Shown here piece after piece: positions 35,544 through 45,507 of a DNA stretch of 64,000 bases. This DNA comes from Deinococcus hopiensis KR-140. Lineage in GTDB: Bacteria > Deinococcota > Deinococci > Deinococcales > Deinococcaceae. Made by a program: the position numbers and the translations under genes. The notes beneath the pieces are model-generated. The model was not told the origin of the DNA. It was given only the letters and a program-made list of their open reading frames with translations, and searched no databases. The number at the start of each line of letters is the position of its first letter. Position 1 is the first letter of the stretch. The stretch is from the NCBI RefSeq assembly GCF_900176165.1, contig NZ_FWWU01000003.1:1-64000 (forward strand). Reading direction: 5' to 3'.

Positions 35544-37847
35544 GTGCCCCCCGAACTGAAGCGGGCCGCCGGACTGGCCCTGCTGCTGCTGGGTGCGGCC
35601 CAGGCCGCCGACCTCGCCACCCCCGCCGAGACGGTGCGCTCACGGCTGGCCGAGGCGGGAATGGAAGTCGACTTTGACCCGCAGGAGGCCGCCGGACTGG
35701 TGGCCCAGGCCCGCGAGGCCTTCGGTCCCCTGCGCGTAGCCCTGGCTGAGGCGGCACCGCAGAGCGCACAGGCTGTGGATACAGGTCTGCAGCAGGCGGA
35801 GGCTGCGGCCCGGAGCGGCGACGGTCCAGCCCTGGCACGCGCCCGTGCCGGCGCGTGGACGGCCCTGCTGGAGGGAGCGAACGCCACGCTGGAACGCCAC
35901 GTGCAGGCAGGTGACGTACCGGCGGCCCGCGACTGGCTGGCGGTGCGCGAGTTCCGGGTGGCGAGCCGTCTGACTCGGCTGAGTACAGACGCGACCACTG
36001 CCCTGGAGGCGCTGGAAGCGGGCCGAACCACCCCCGCCGATACCCTGAAGGCCGTCCGCTCGGACGTACTTGACGGCTATCAGGCGCGGCTGAACGACGC
36101 CTTGCGCGAGTTGCAGGTGTCGCAGGAACGCGGGTTTCGTACCCTGGCTGCCGAGCAGGCCGCCCTGGCTGCAGGTTACTTCCGGCTGCTGCGGCCGGCC
36201 TACGCCGGGCAGCGTGGCCAGAATGCCACCACCCGCCTGTCACGCGCATTCGAGGACCTTCCCGCGGCCCTCCCGCAGGTTCAGGCAGGGCTGGAGGGTT
36301 TCCGCGCAGCCCCACTGAGCGAACGGGAGAAGAGCGGACGCGCCGCGCAGCTCCTGCGTTACCTGCCCCTGGTGTCGGTCGAATATGGGCGCGGCGTCAA
36401 GGCCGACGGCGCGGGCGCGGTGGTCACGCAGGAGGTGGAGGTGAACGAGGCGCGCACCTTCCTCGCTGGAGCGCAGGCGGCCTTTGCGGATATCGCCCCC
36501 CTGCTGCCCGACGCAGCGCAGGCCCGCGCGCTGACGGTAGACCTGGCAGACCTGGGCCATCAGCTTTCCGCCGCCCAGCTGGCTGAAACAGTGCCCACGC
36601 CCGCCACACTGAACAAACAGGTCAAGGCGCTGATCGCCCGTGCGCGCGCCGCCCTTCCCGCGGACTGGCAGAAGGCCGACGCAGGGGCGGACCTCGACGT
36701 GGTGCGGACGCAGCTCGACGCGGTGGTGGCTGCGGCGCAGGCCGCAGACTGGACGGCCGCGGAGAACGCACGCCTGGACGCCTATTCCCTGCTTGAAAGT
36801 GGGACAGAGGCGCGCATCGCGGTGTTCAACCCGGACCTGAAGGTGCGGCTGGAAAACCTGATCTGGAACGGGCAGCAGCCCCGGGGCCTGGCTGCGCTGA
36901 TTCAGGCGAAGGCGGCGGTGGGCGAGTTCCAGGCCACCCGCGCGGAGTTGCAGACCACCATGACCGAAGTCGGCAAGATTCTGGGAACCGAGGTGGCGCC
37001 CGCCGCCGTGGCCACGAACGCGGGCATCATTGTGTTTCGTGAGGGGCTCGAAGCCGTGCTGATCCTGGCGGCCCTGATGGGCAGCCTACGCAAGGGCCCT
37101 CTGGTGAAGCTGCGCCGTCCCATGTGGCTGGGCGCAGCGGGCGCAGGGGTGGCCACCGCCGCCACCTGGTTCGTGATGCAGCAGACGCTGACACTGCTGG
37201 GCAAGTACGGCGAGAAGCTCGAAGCCGTGGTGTCCCTCGTCGCCATCGGCGTGCTGCTGCTGATCATGAACTGGTTTTTTCATCAGGTGTACTGGACGGA
37301 CCGCATGGCGAGCTTCCAGAAGCACAAGCACGGGCTGACCCACGGTTCCCAGGCGAGCGGAGCGCTGCGGGCGCAGTGGTGGGGCCTGGCCCTGCTGGGC
37401 TTCACCTCGATCTACCGTGAGGGCTTTGAGACCGTACTGTTCTTGCAATCGCTGGTGCTGCAGGCGGGCGTGTCCCCCGTGCTTGGCGGAACTGCCCTGG
37501 GCCTCGCGGCAGTCCTCGGCGTGGGCGTTCTGGTGTTCCGCTGGCAGGCGAAGCTCCCCATGAAAAAGCTGCTGGTCTGGACGGGCGCTCTGATCTGCGC
37601 GGTGCTTGGGGTGATGGTGGGCAATACCGTGCATACCCTACAGCTCGTCGGCTGGCTACCGGTCCATCCCCTGCCAATGGCGCTGCCCGCCTCGCTGGGA
37701 CTGTGGCTGGGCCTCCACCCCACCTGGGAAGGTGTAATGGGTCAACTCCTTTCCGTCGGGGCCGTGCTGGGTTCCTTCTTCGCCGCCGAGGCGCTCAAGG
37801 AGCGTGAGCTAAAGGCCAGGCGTCAGGGGACTGTGCTGTCTCCCTGA
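35544..37847 (+). CDS. FTR1-family iron permease with large extracytoplasmic domain
   Basis: A 767-residue protein. A signal peptide and about 470 residues of Ala/Leu-rich helical extracytoplasmic sequence are followed by an FTR1 permease domain with about seven helices. The two iron-translocation motifs are present: REGLE near residue 498 (NAGIIVFREGLEAVLILAAL) and REGFE near 624 (TSIYREGFETVLFLQ). The GTG start lies 1 nt after the preceding stop, so translation is coupled. The long N-terminal domain, longer than in simple EfeU proteins, may replace a separate ferric-binding component. A hairpin terminator follows. Confidence 0.88.
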   Translation: MPPELKRAAGLALLLLGAAQAADLATPAETVRSRLAEAGMEVDFDPQEAAGLVAQAREAFGPLRVALAEAAPQSAQAVDTGLQQAEAAARSGDGPALARARAGAWTALLEGANATLERHVQAGDVPAARDWLAVREFRVASRLTRLSTDATTALEALEAGRTTPADTLKAVRSDVLDGYQARLNDALRELQVSQERGFRTLAAEQAALAAGYFRLLRPAYAGQRGQNATTRLSRAFEDLPAALPQVQAGLEGFRAAPLSEREKSGRAAQLLRYLPLVSVEYGRGVKADGAGAVVTQEVEVNEARTFLAGAQAAFADIAPLLPDAAQARALTVDLADLGHQLSAAQLAETVPTPATLNKQVKALIARARAALPADWQKADAGADLDVVRTQLDAVVAAAQAADWTAAENARLDAYSLLESGTEARIAVFNPDLKVRLENLIWNGQQPRGLAALIQAKAAVGEFQATRAELQTTMTEVGKILGTEVAPAAVATNAGIIVFREGLEAVLILAALMGSLRKGPLVKLRRPMWLGAAGAGVATAATWFVMQQTLTLLGKYGEKLEAVVSLVAIGVLLLIMNWFFHQVYWTDRMASFQKHKHGLTHGSQASGALRAQWWGLALLGFTSIYREGFETVLFLQSLVLQAGVSPVLGGTALGLAAVLGVGVLVFRWQAKLPMKKLLVWTGALICAVLGVMVGNTVHTLQLVGWLPVHPLPMALPASLGLWLGLHPTWEGVMGQLLSVGAVLGSFFAAEALKERELKARRQGTVLSP

Positions 37848-37885
37848 ATTCCCCCCTTGGATGGAGCAGCAGTCATCCATAACAT

Positions 37886-37914
37886 GGCCGCCTGAATCTG
37901 AAGTTCAGGCGGCC
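37886..37914 (+). terminator. Hairpin terminator after the iron-uptake pair
   Basis: GGCCGCCTGAA (37886-37896) and TTCAGGCGGCC (37904-37914) form a perfect 11-bp stem with a 7-nt loop, 38 bp after the FTR1 stop. There is no T-tract. Confidence 0.65.
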
Positions 37915-38950
37915 CAACGGTTTGGAGCATGGACGCAAAGCTGAGACCCCAGGCCCTGGGTCGGAGAGACTCGGCATCAGAAAAACAAACATCAGCAGGA
38001 GGTATTCGGAGAAAGCACCTAAAAATCAACGTCTGATCCAGATTGCGTTTGTTGCGTTAATGAATTGGAAGATCGCCGGTGTGCTTCCCTCCACACCCGA
38101 AACCCGTTTCTCTCCTTCTCGCCCTGAATGGCTCCGCAAACGATTCAACCGGAGCCCGTATGACGTGCGGACGCAGGCGCAAAGACACGGGTGAGCGAGC
38201 GCTGCAGCGCCCGATTGAGACGAATGCGGCTCGCCTGAAGCTGATCAGCATTCAGGAGGCGGCCAAGGGCGTCGGGGCGTACGATCCGAGCGGGAAGGAG
38301 GGCAGTTTTCGACTCCGGGGGAGAAACAAACCCAGCACAGCCTGGAGGCCGCGCTGCTGCCAGGGACTGGTTGGAACAGACAGCGTGCGTCTGTCAAAAG
38401 AAAGGCGCGCTTCCCGCTGAGCTTGAGGTCGTTTCCACCCTCGTTCTTGCGTCTGATACGGTTTCGTCAGGTATTCCACAACGGGCCAATCCGAGCGGAG
38501 AACGCAGGAAAACGGTGGCACAGAGGCGTGGAATCACCGAAGCCGAGGGGATGGAACGGATGACCCGGAAACCGTCTGAGGGAGCACTTCCTCTATCTAT
38601 TCAGGTGCAGGACTCGGGTTGTGGACCGAAGGCGAACATCACCTCTGGGGAGCCGCTTGTGGCGTCACCCCCGCAGAACAACGTGACGTTACCAAGTGAT
38701 ACTTGAGCGGGGAGGTGGGGGGCGACGAGGGCCGTTGAAATCGGTGATCTGCTTCGCCCCTCCTCCCAACGGGTGGGCAAAGGACAAGCGAAAGGCCTTG
38801 ATCTGCGTCTCTGCTGTAGGGACCGAGCGCGCCACCTCCTCGGCCCTACCGCCGGCTGACGGCGGCGGTATCATTCGAAACTGCGTGGGGGCGCTCCCGA
38901 GCAGACGACTGGCCAATTGGGTGCCTGCGTTCACCTTCCTTCCACCGCTG
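37915..38950. other. Gene-poor stretch of about 1 kb
   Basis: Only short open frames without ribosome sites or family similarity; composition is slightly less GC-rich than the neighbours. I see no terminal repeats or recognisable gene remnants. It could hold a decayed gene or unrecognised small RNA. Confidence 0.5.
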
Positions 38951-38966
38951 TCCCAAGGAGAATGCG

Positions 38967-40001
38967 TTGAATACGAGAAGAAGGACTGAATGGGGCGTGG
39001 CCCTGGGGGTGCTGGCTGCGTGGATATATACCCGCCGCGCCTGCTCCTACGCGAGTCTGCACCCTGAACTCCGTCATCCGCTGCTGAGGGTGCGGCACCC
39101 AGCGTTCACGCGGGGGCTCGTCTCTTTGACACGCCGTTTGTCACGGAGTGTGCCTGATCCCAGCGACGTCAAGTTTGAACGGCGTTTGGTGCCCGGCCCT
39201 ACCGGCGCGCCGGACGTGCCCGTGCTGCTGTACTCGCCCCTGGCGGGACCCCGAGATGCGGCCGCACTGCTCTACATCCACGGTGGGGGCTTTGTTTCCG
39301 GTTCCGCACAGGACTATCACCTGCAGTGCGGCCGCTTTGCAAACAGGCTCGGACTGCTGGTCGTGAACGTGGAGTACCGCCTCGCGCCCGAGACCCCCTT
39401 CCCAGGGCCCCTGGAAGACTGCTACGCCGCTCTGAAGTGGCTGCGGAACCAAGCTGCCGAACTGGGTGTGGACCCGACGCGAATTGCAGTCGCCGGGGAC
39501 AGCGCGGGAGCAGGCCTTGCGGCGGCCCTCGCGCAACTCGCGCACGACCGGGGTGAGGTTCGCCCGGCCTTCCAGCTCCTGCTGTACCCGATGCTGGACG
39601 ACCGTACGGTTTTGCGAAAAGATCACGGAGGCCGCGGGGAGTTCGTGTGGACGCCCGGGTCAAACGGGTTGGGGTGGGCGTCGTATCTGGGCCGCCCTCC
39701 AGTCTGGGAGGACGCGCCGGCGTACGCGGTTCCCGCACGCCGTGATGACCTCCAGGGGCTTGCGCCGGCGTGGATCGGTGTCGGTACGCTGGACCTGTTT
39801 TATCCCGAGGACCGGGAGTACGCCCACCGTCTCAACGAGGCGGGTGTTCCGTGTGAGTTCTTTGAGGTGGAGGGCGCGTACCACGCCAGCGAACACTTCA
39901 GGCCACACGCATCCGTCTCACAGGAGTTTCTGGACCGCAGCCTGAAGGCGTTGCGGCGTGGCCTCGGTATGAGCGAGGTCGGGGACGCGTCTTCCCTCTG
40001 A
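38967..40001 (+). CDS. Alpha/beta hydrolase, HSL-type esterase
   Basis: A 344-residue esterase/lipase of the hormone-sensitive-lipase family. The oxyanion-hole HGGG is near residue 105 (LLYIHGGGFVSGS), the nucleophile serine lies in GDSAGAG near 178, and the acid and base should be in GTLDLFYPEDREYA and EGAYHASEHF. The short hydrophobic N-terminus (WGVALGVLAAWIYTRRAC) could anchor it to the membrane. The start is TTG with AAGGAG 6 nt upstream; an ATG five bases earlier opens only a two-codon frame. It ends at a long palindromic terminator, convergent with parB. Confidence 0.88.
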   Translation: MNTRRRTEWGVALGVLAAWIYTRRACSYASLHPELRHPLLRVRHPAFTRGLVSLTRRLSRSVPDPSDVKFERRLVPGPTGAPDVPVLLYSPLAGPRDAAALLYIHGGGFVSGSAQDYHLQCGRFANRLGLLVVNVEYRLAPETPFPGPLEDCYAALKWLRNQAAELGVDPTRIAVAGDSAGAGLAAALAQLAHDRGEVRPAFQLLLYPMLDDRTVLRKDHGGRGEFVWTPGSNGLGWASYLGRPPVWEDAPAYAVPARRDDLQGLAPAWIGVGTLDLFYPEDREYAHRLNEAGVPCEFFEVEGAYHASEHFRPHASVSQEFLDRSLKALRRGLGMSEVGDASSL

Positions 40002-40004
40002 GAG

Positions 40005-40042
40005 CAGCACTGCGGGACAGCTGCAGCTGTCCCGCAGTGCTG
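40005..40042. terminator. Perfect 38-bp palindromic terminator
   Basis: The 38 bases are fully self-complementary (arms begin CAGCACTGCGGG and end CCCGCAGTGCTG). It starts 3 bp after the esterase stop and lies between convergent genes (esterase and parB), so it may stop transcription from both sides. Confidence 0.75.
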
Positions 40043-40126
40043 GAACGCGGCTATACCGGATGAGAATCACGCAGAGCGTACGGAAACAACAGAGGGAGGC
40101 AGCTTGCGCCCCCCATTGCTCACCGG

Positions 40127-41050
40127 TTATGAAGCCTGTGCCGCCTTGCTCCCCCGGGGTTTCTTGGGCTCCTCCTGATCCAGGATCTGGGAAAGCTCGG
40201 TCAGGAGCCGGTCGACCCGGGCGAGTTGCTTGGCGTCCAGACGTTCCAGCCGACGCTTTTGCCCCAGGGCGCGGGAGACGGCGCGCCACTGCTGCTCCCG
40301 GTCCGGCACGGCAGAGCGCAGGGCGTCTCGCAACCCCTGCACCGTCGCTCCCTGGGCCGCCTTCTGCAGCAGCGCTGCTCTCCCCTGCTGGTCCTCGACG
40401 CTTCCGATCACGAGGGCCTTGCGGTAGTCCAGACCCTCGCGGATGGCCTGCTTCACGTCAGCGGGAAGATTGAGGATGCGGGCCTTGTTCCGCAGGAAAG
40501 ACTGCCACTTCTCCCCTCCCAGCCGTAGGAACGCAGCGTCGAGTTGCGCGACGCCATCGGCGTCTTCCTCGGGTCGGTCGAGCAAGACCCGCAGGCGACC
40601 GAGCACCTGCTCCTCGGGAACGCCCAGGGTGAGGGCGGCGATCCGGCGTTTGGCTTCCACTTCCTCCACGGGGTTGAGGTCTTCCCGCATCAGGTTCTCC
40701 ATGGCAGACGCCGCAGCGGCTTGCTGGTCGTCCAGCTCGCGCAGGTAGACCGGTAAAACGTCCACACCGGCCAATTGGGCCGCGCGCCAGCGCCGTTCTC
40801 CCGCCACGATTTCGTACCGTTTCCCCAACTGCCGCACCAGCAGCGGCTGAAGGACACCGTTTTGCCGGATGCTCTCGGCCAGCTCTGCCAGCCCTTCTTC
40901 CGGAAAGCTGCTGCGGGGTTGGTGTGGAGTGGGAGAAAGCTCACTGACCTTTAAGAGTCGCAAGCCCTCCCGGCTGATGAGTTCACCTGCTCCCGCTGGG
41001 CCCAACAGCGCGTCGAGCGTTCCAGCGGCATCGAAGCGGCGCTTAGCCAC
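40127..41050 (-). CDS. parB: ParB/Spo0J-family partition protein
   Basis: ParB binds parS and spreads as a CTP-loaded clamp, marking the replicon for segregation. The 307-residue protein has the ParB N-terminal domain (LSPTPHQPRSSFPEEGLAELAESI, CTP-binding GERRWRAAQLAG at 84-95, AASAMENLMREDLNPVEEV), a helical DNA-binding middle and a basic C-terminal tail (KKPRGSKAAQAS). It overlaps parA by 8 nt, so the two are coupled. Its residues 1-20 lack a clear ParA-stimulating arginine finger beyond AKRR. Confidence 0.93.
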   Translation of the reverse strand: MAKRRFDAAGTLDALLGPAGAGELISREGLRLLKVSELSPTPHQPRSSFPEEGLAELAESIRQNGVLQPLLVRQLGKRYEIVAGERRWRAAQLAGVDVLPVYLRELDDQQAAAASAMENLMREDLNPVEEVEAKRRIAALTLGVPEEQVLGRLRVLLDRPEEDADGVAQLDAAFLRLGGEKWQSFLRNKARILNLPADVKQAIREGLDYRKALVIGSVEDQQGRAALLQKAAQGATVQGLRDALRSAVPDREQQWRAVSRALGQKRRLERLDAKQLARVDRLLTELSQILDQEEPKKPRGSKAAQAS

Positions 41051-41816
41051 GGTGGCCCACTTCGGGGAGTCCCGCGACCCGCGCTACTTGTTCGGCCAAC
41101 CCAGCGATCTCCTGCGCGGCCGGACTGCCGGGCGCAAACGCCAGGACCGGTTCTCCCACGCCCGCACTGTCGTTCCAAACTGCCGGGCGATAGGTCAGGG
41201 GCAGAGAGAGGGGCTTTAACTGGGCCTTGAGTGTCTCCAGAACCTCGCGGTCGTGCGAATTGCGGGTGTCGTAGAGGGTGGGCACAAACAGACCGACCCG
41301 CAACTCGGGCCGCAACCGACGGTAGGTGTTCAGGGCCGCCAGAACTCCGGGCAGACCGTTGAGGCCCTTGGCCCGGGTGGGAACGGGCACGATGAGTTGA
41401 TCGGCCGCGAGGGCCGCCAGAACGGCCAGTTTACCCAGGCTGGGTGGACTGTCGATCAGCACCGCGTCGTAGCGGTCCTCCAAGGCCTGCAGCGCGAACC
41501 TCAGGTTGAGGGTGGCCCCTTCCTGGGCCATCATCTGTCCCTCAGACAGCGCCATATGCAGATTACTGGGAATGAGGTCCAGGCCGTGAACACGCTGAGG
41601 CGTCGGCAACGCCGCCTCGCTGTTGACGGCCACCTCGAAGGCGGTGAGTTCGTCCGCGACGAGCGGCAGCCCCAGCCAGGTGCTGAGATTGGCCTGTGGA
41701 TCGAGATCGACCAGCAGAACGCGGTGCCCCCGCTGGGAAAGGGCGTGGCCGAGGTTCAGGGCCAGGCTCGTCTTCCCGGCCCCCCCGGCGTGATTAAAGA
41801 ACGTCAGTGCACGCAT
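41043..41816 (-). CDS. parA: ParA-family partition ATPase with unusual P-loop
   Basis: A 257-residue segregation ATPase. The P-loop is NHAGGAGKTS (residues 8-17): the catalytic lysine K15 is present but the signature lysine of the deviant Walker A (KGGxxGKT) is alanine. The rest is standard: VDLDPQANLSTWLG, VLIDSPPSLG, VPVPTRAKGLNGL. I recall the same FNHAGGAGKTS start in megaplasmid ParA proteins of Deinococcus radiodurans, which supports the lineage. The start follows a TATGCT -10 hexamer by 8 nt without a ribosome site, so the message is probably leaderless. A parS-like palindrome lies just upstream. Confidence 0.93.
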   Translation of the reverse strand: MRALTFFNHAGGAGKTSLALNLGHALSQRGHRVLLVDLDPQANLSTWLGLPLVADELTAFEVAVNSEAALPTPQRVHGLDLIPSNLHMALSEGQMMAQEGATLNLRFALQALEDRYDAVLIDSPPSLGKLAVLAALAADQLIVPVPTRAKGLNGLPGVLAALNTYRRLRPELRVGLFVPTLYDTRNSHDREVLETLKAQLKPLSLPLTYRPAVWNDSAGVGEPVLAFAPGSPAAQEIAGLAEQVARVAGLPEVGHRG

Positions 41817-41824
41817 GTGCTCTC

Positions 41825-41830
41825 AGCATA
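41825..41830 (-). promoter_or_regulatory. -10 hexamer of parA
   Basis: TATGCT on the minus strand, 8 nt before the parA ATG, with no Shine-Dalgarno site between them. The parS-like palindrome sits about 25 bp further upstream, where the -35 contact would be, which would allow ParB or ParA to autoregulate. Confidence 0.5.
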
Positions 41831-41854
41831 CGTGGAAGCCCGGTTTTGACCTTC

Positions 41855-41870
41855 GTCTTCACGTGAAGAC
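41855..41870. promoter_or_regulatory. parS: parS-like centromere site
   Basis: GTCTTCACGTGAAGAC is a perfect 16-bp palindrome differing from the classical parS (TGTTTCACGTGAAACA) only in the outer positions; the core TTCACGTGAA is identical. It lies 38 bp upstream of parA and I find no second copy in the window. Confidence 0.85.
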
Positions 41871-41911
41871 AGAAGCGGGGGGGAGGTCGCGAGCCGTGCA
41901 AGCGCTGCGTT

Positions 41912-42049
41912 TTAACCGTCCCCGCTCTTCAGCTGGGGGAGGTTAAATTGGAAGGCCCGGTACTTCTCAGCGTGGTGCTCCGCTCCGCTGGTAGGCCTGG
42001 CCGCCGCAAATGCGGCGCAGGAGGCCGGACATTCTACGTAGGCTGAGAA
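41912..42049. other. Nested inverted repeats, possible structured RNA
   Basis: Two structures stand side by side. TTAACC (41912-41917) pairs with GGTTAA (41941-41946), with CCCC/GGGG inside. Then TTCTCAGC (41964-41971) pairs with GCTGAGAA (42042-42049), enclosing GGCCT/AGGCC (41994-41998 with 42022-42026) and CGCCGC/GCGGCG (42002-42007 with 42012-42017, loop AAAT). No protein frame fits. It could be a small RNA, a leader, or part of the replicon's origin region. Confidence 0.4.
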
Positions 42050-45000
42050 ATGCCTCGTCCCCTTCAACGCCGCTTCCTGTTCTCCTGGCGCTGCTGGATC
42101 TCCAGGCAGGAGCGGAGCGGACCGTTGCTCCGACGCCGCTGTACGCTGCGCCCGGTCTGTAGGGTCAGCCTGGCCTGGCGCTGCCTCCTGGCAAGCCCGT
42201 TCAGGTTTTGGAGACCACGGGGGAAGGAAGTCGGCGGATGGTCACCGTCCCGTACGGTCAGCAGGTGTTGTACGCCCATGCAGGCACCATCCGTTCGGGG
42301 ACCACCGAAGTGATCCTCAGCGGACAGACGTGGGGCATGCCACCTCAGTTCCCCGGTCCGGTAACGTTGTACCTGGAGCGGACGGCAGGAACGCCCGCCG
42401 ACACAGTCAACGACTGCGTAGTGCGGGTCTTGCCCCGCGGCGCCGGGGGGCTTTTGCCTGAAGGTGCGGGGCCAGCCCTCAAAACGCTTTCCATCTCCCG
42501 CGCAGACGTCCCGGCTCCGGTCCTGGGTGCGGGCGTGCTGCAGGTTACGGACTCGGCCCTTACCGCTTTAGCGACTCCCACAGGTCTGCTGGTGTGGGCC
42601 ACCCGCATGGACGGCGGCCAGGTACTCCCCAGAGCACGTCTCCAAGCCGAGGCGTTCCTGATGGATGGCGGCGGCACGGCAGGGACTGTGCGTCGTCTTC
42701 CCAGTGTGACGACGAACGCCCAGGGGCTGGCCCTGTTGCCCCACCGGGAGCGGCTGCGGTTGCTGGGGTCCTCGCGCCTCGGCGGTGTGGTCCATCACAC
42801 CGTATTCAACGTGGGGTTATGGCCTGGGAAGTACGGAACCCGTTCGGGCGCATGCCCTGATTCAGACCGACAAACCCGTCTACCGTCCGGGCGAAACTCT
42901 ACGTGGTCTGGGGGTCGTCCGGCAGCTCCAACCGGGCCGCTGCCTTTTCAGAGAGCGGTGACGGTGCGCCTCCCGAGAACGCTACGCGGTGGGGGAGACG
43001 GCACACCTGACCCTGACGACGGACCTTCCCCGGGGCACGCCCATTCTGCTGCGGGCCGAGGTGGAGGGCCAGGTCACACCCCAGTTGCTGCTGGTGACTG
43101 GACCGAGCATGACCCTGGACTGGCCCGTCACCCCTGATCTTTCCAGCGGGGTACGTTTTGGCGCGGTCGCCGTGTTCGGGGCGGACACCTGGCAGGCCAG
43201 AACGCCCCTGCTGTTCGTCCCCCGCACCGACCGGCAACTCGACGTGCGGGTCAGCGCTCCCACAGGCCTCCTGCAACCGGGAACCGAGGCCACCTTGACC
43301 ATCTGTACGCGGCAGGGGGAAAACCGGTGGCGGCGCTCGTCACGCTCGCGGTGGTCCACGAGGCGGTGTACGCCGTGACTCCCGACCCGACGCCGGACCC
43401 CTGGCAGTTGCTGTGGGGAGTCAGCTTCCCAGATGTAGAGGTGTTCCGTACGGCCAGAAGTCCAGATGGGGGCGGTGACGGTGGCGGAGATGATCGTCCG
43501 GGCAGCACCGCACAGGTCCGCGTGCGCTTGCCGGAACTGCTGGACCATACCGCATCAGTGTCCGCGCGCTGGGCCGTAATGGTGGGGCGGGCGAGGCCAA
43601 GCGGGCCGAACTGCGCGCCGAGTTGCCGTTTGCCGTGCGACTGTCGCGCCCGCGCGTGCTCACCCAGGGCGACGAGGGCAGCGCCTACGTCAGCGTGCAG
43701 GACCGCACCGGCCTCCCGTCGCCCGTGACCCTGGGCTTCAAGGCGGCCGGTGCGGGAGCCGCTCAGGCCATTCCCCTGAAGTTCGGCTCCGGGACGGTCC
43801 GCTTTCCCCTAAGGGCCCGCACGTCGGGGCCGGGCCTCACCCCCGGAGCGCGGGCGGTACGCGGCAGCGAACGGGACGCCCTGCGCGAGACGCTTCCCCT
43901 GCGTGGGGCCAGCCCACGGACCCTGCTAACGTCCCAGGGCACGCAGCCTCAGCGCGGCGTCCTGACGGACGTCCTCACCTGGCCCTCCGGAGGGCGTCCC
44001 GAGAGCCTCACCGCGGACCTCGCCGTTACATCCCTGCAGGCGGTCCTGGGCGGGCTGGACGCCCACATGCAGGACCCGGAGGAGCGCTGGGTGACGACCG
44101 AAGGCGTGGCCGCCCGCCTGGGGGCCAATCTGGACCTCACCGCCCTGGCGGCCCGTCTGGGATGGAGGCGTCGCGCGACCGTGCCGAGGTGCAAGCCCGC
44201 CGGGACCTCACGGGCCTGCTGGCGCTGCACCGAGAGGGCGGTTGGGGCTGGACGGCAGGAAGTCAACCCACAGCCGAGATGACCGGCCGCGCCCTGCAGG
44301 CCCTCGTGCAGGCGAAGAGGGCGGGCCTGACGGACGCGGCCACATTGGCACGGAGCGCGCGGGAAGCCCGTGCCCTGCAGGCCCCTACCGCCGATAGCAG
44401 GCAGGTTCTGCCCACTGTGGCCCTCGCCCAGGCGGGCGATTTCGCCGCTGCCCAGAAGCTGGGTCAAGCTGGAAAAGTCACGGCGCCGGGAGAGCAGGCC
44501 CGCCTGGCAGCCGTGCTCGCCGTGCCCAACCCCGAGTTCGCCCGCACGCTGTATGACCGTGCCCGCCGACAAGCCAAGGAAACACGGTTGGGAGGCCTGG
44601 GGCTGGAAGGCAGCGAGGCCACGGCCCTGCTGTTGCAGGCGGCCCTGCGGCTAAAGGTTCGGGTAGACATCCCAGCGCTGCGGGCCGGGCTGCTGGAGCG
44701 GAAGACCGGCGGGGCCTGTGAGAGCCCGGTCGCCACGGCATCGGCCGTCACAGCCCTGCGCCTTCTGGCCGGGACGGAAGGCGCAAGCCGGGAGACCCAG
44801 GTGTGCGTTACCCTCGGCGGATTTCAGCAGATCGTCCGGGTGGGCGCGCCCCTGCGACTGCTGATCCCCACCTCCGGCGCTCAGCCGGGCACGAAGCTGA
44901 AGCTGGATGCAGACGGCCCTCTCGCCTTTGAACGCGAACTGCGGATCCGCACGGCAGGGACGCCTCCGGATGCGGCAAGCGCCGTCGTGATCGAACGCCG

Positions 45001-45381
45001 TTATGACCGCTCGAAGGTCGGGCGGGACGAGGTAGTTACCGTGCCCCTGACCCTGCGGACCTCCCTGCCCAGCGGCATCTGCGCGTCACCGATCCCCTGC
45101 CCGGTGGCCTGGAAGCGGTGGATGACCGCCCCTGCGCCTTTTCGGGCTGGGCGCAACCTGCAGGCGCGGCCCAAGCCCTGTGGGCGGACCGTTCCATCTC
45201 CGGTGACCGGGCGGTGTTCTACTTGGAAGGCGTCCCCGCAGGCGTGACCACGTTGCGCTATTCGCTTCGGGCCTTGGCTCCAGGGCGCTACACCACACCC
45301 GCGCCCCTCATGGAGTTCGCGCAGGGAGGGGTCCCCGCCGTGGGCAGCGCCCAACCGTTCGAGGTGGCCCAAGACAGGTGA
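42050..45381 (+). pseudogene. Alpha-2-macroglobulin family protein, broken by frameshifts
   Basis: Conserved pieces of a bacterial alpha-2-macroglobulin follow each other in changing frames. From about 42235 runs an N-terminal domain; HALIQTDKPVYRPGETLRGLG, the MG2 signature, appears near 42850 in another frame; VGETAHLTLTTDLPRGTPILL (42990), KPVAALVTLAVVHEAVYAV (43320), LSRPRVLTQGDEGSAYVSVQ (43640), TED-like LTGLLALHREGGWGWTAGSQP (44200) and the receptor-binding-like LRVTDPLPGGLEAVDD and RYSLRALAPGRYTTPAP (45080-45300) complete it. At least six frame changes are needed, and the hydrophobic leader near 42070 is also interrupted. The family traps proteases in the periplasm; this copy cannot be made intact. 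Confidence 0.8.
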
Positions 45382-45507
45382 GGGGAGGAACAGGCGGGGT
45401 TCAGCGGTTTCGGGCCAGGAGCGGCGCTCTGACCGCGTTGAACTTTCACCGCACTGTGACGGCCTTCCCTCCCTCGCCTCGGAACTCAGGAAGCTTCAGA
45501 GGGGAGG

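Noticed and set aside
38962..38970. ATG CGT TGA two-codon frame before the esterase
   Set aside because: Its start is only 1 nt from AAGGAG, whereas the TTG start has ideal spacing; chance is the simpler explanation.
42042..42055. CTGAGA within GGCTGAGAAATGCC, reminiscent of a TPP riboswitch
   Set aside because: The other conserved TPP elements (GGGGTGC and the ACCTGAT block) are missing, and the motif is explained by the outer stem of the nested repeats.
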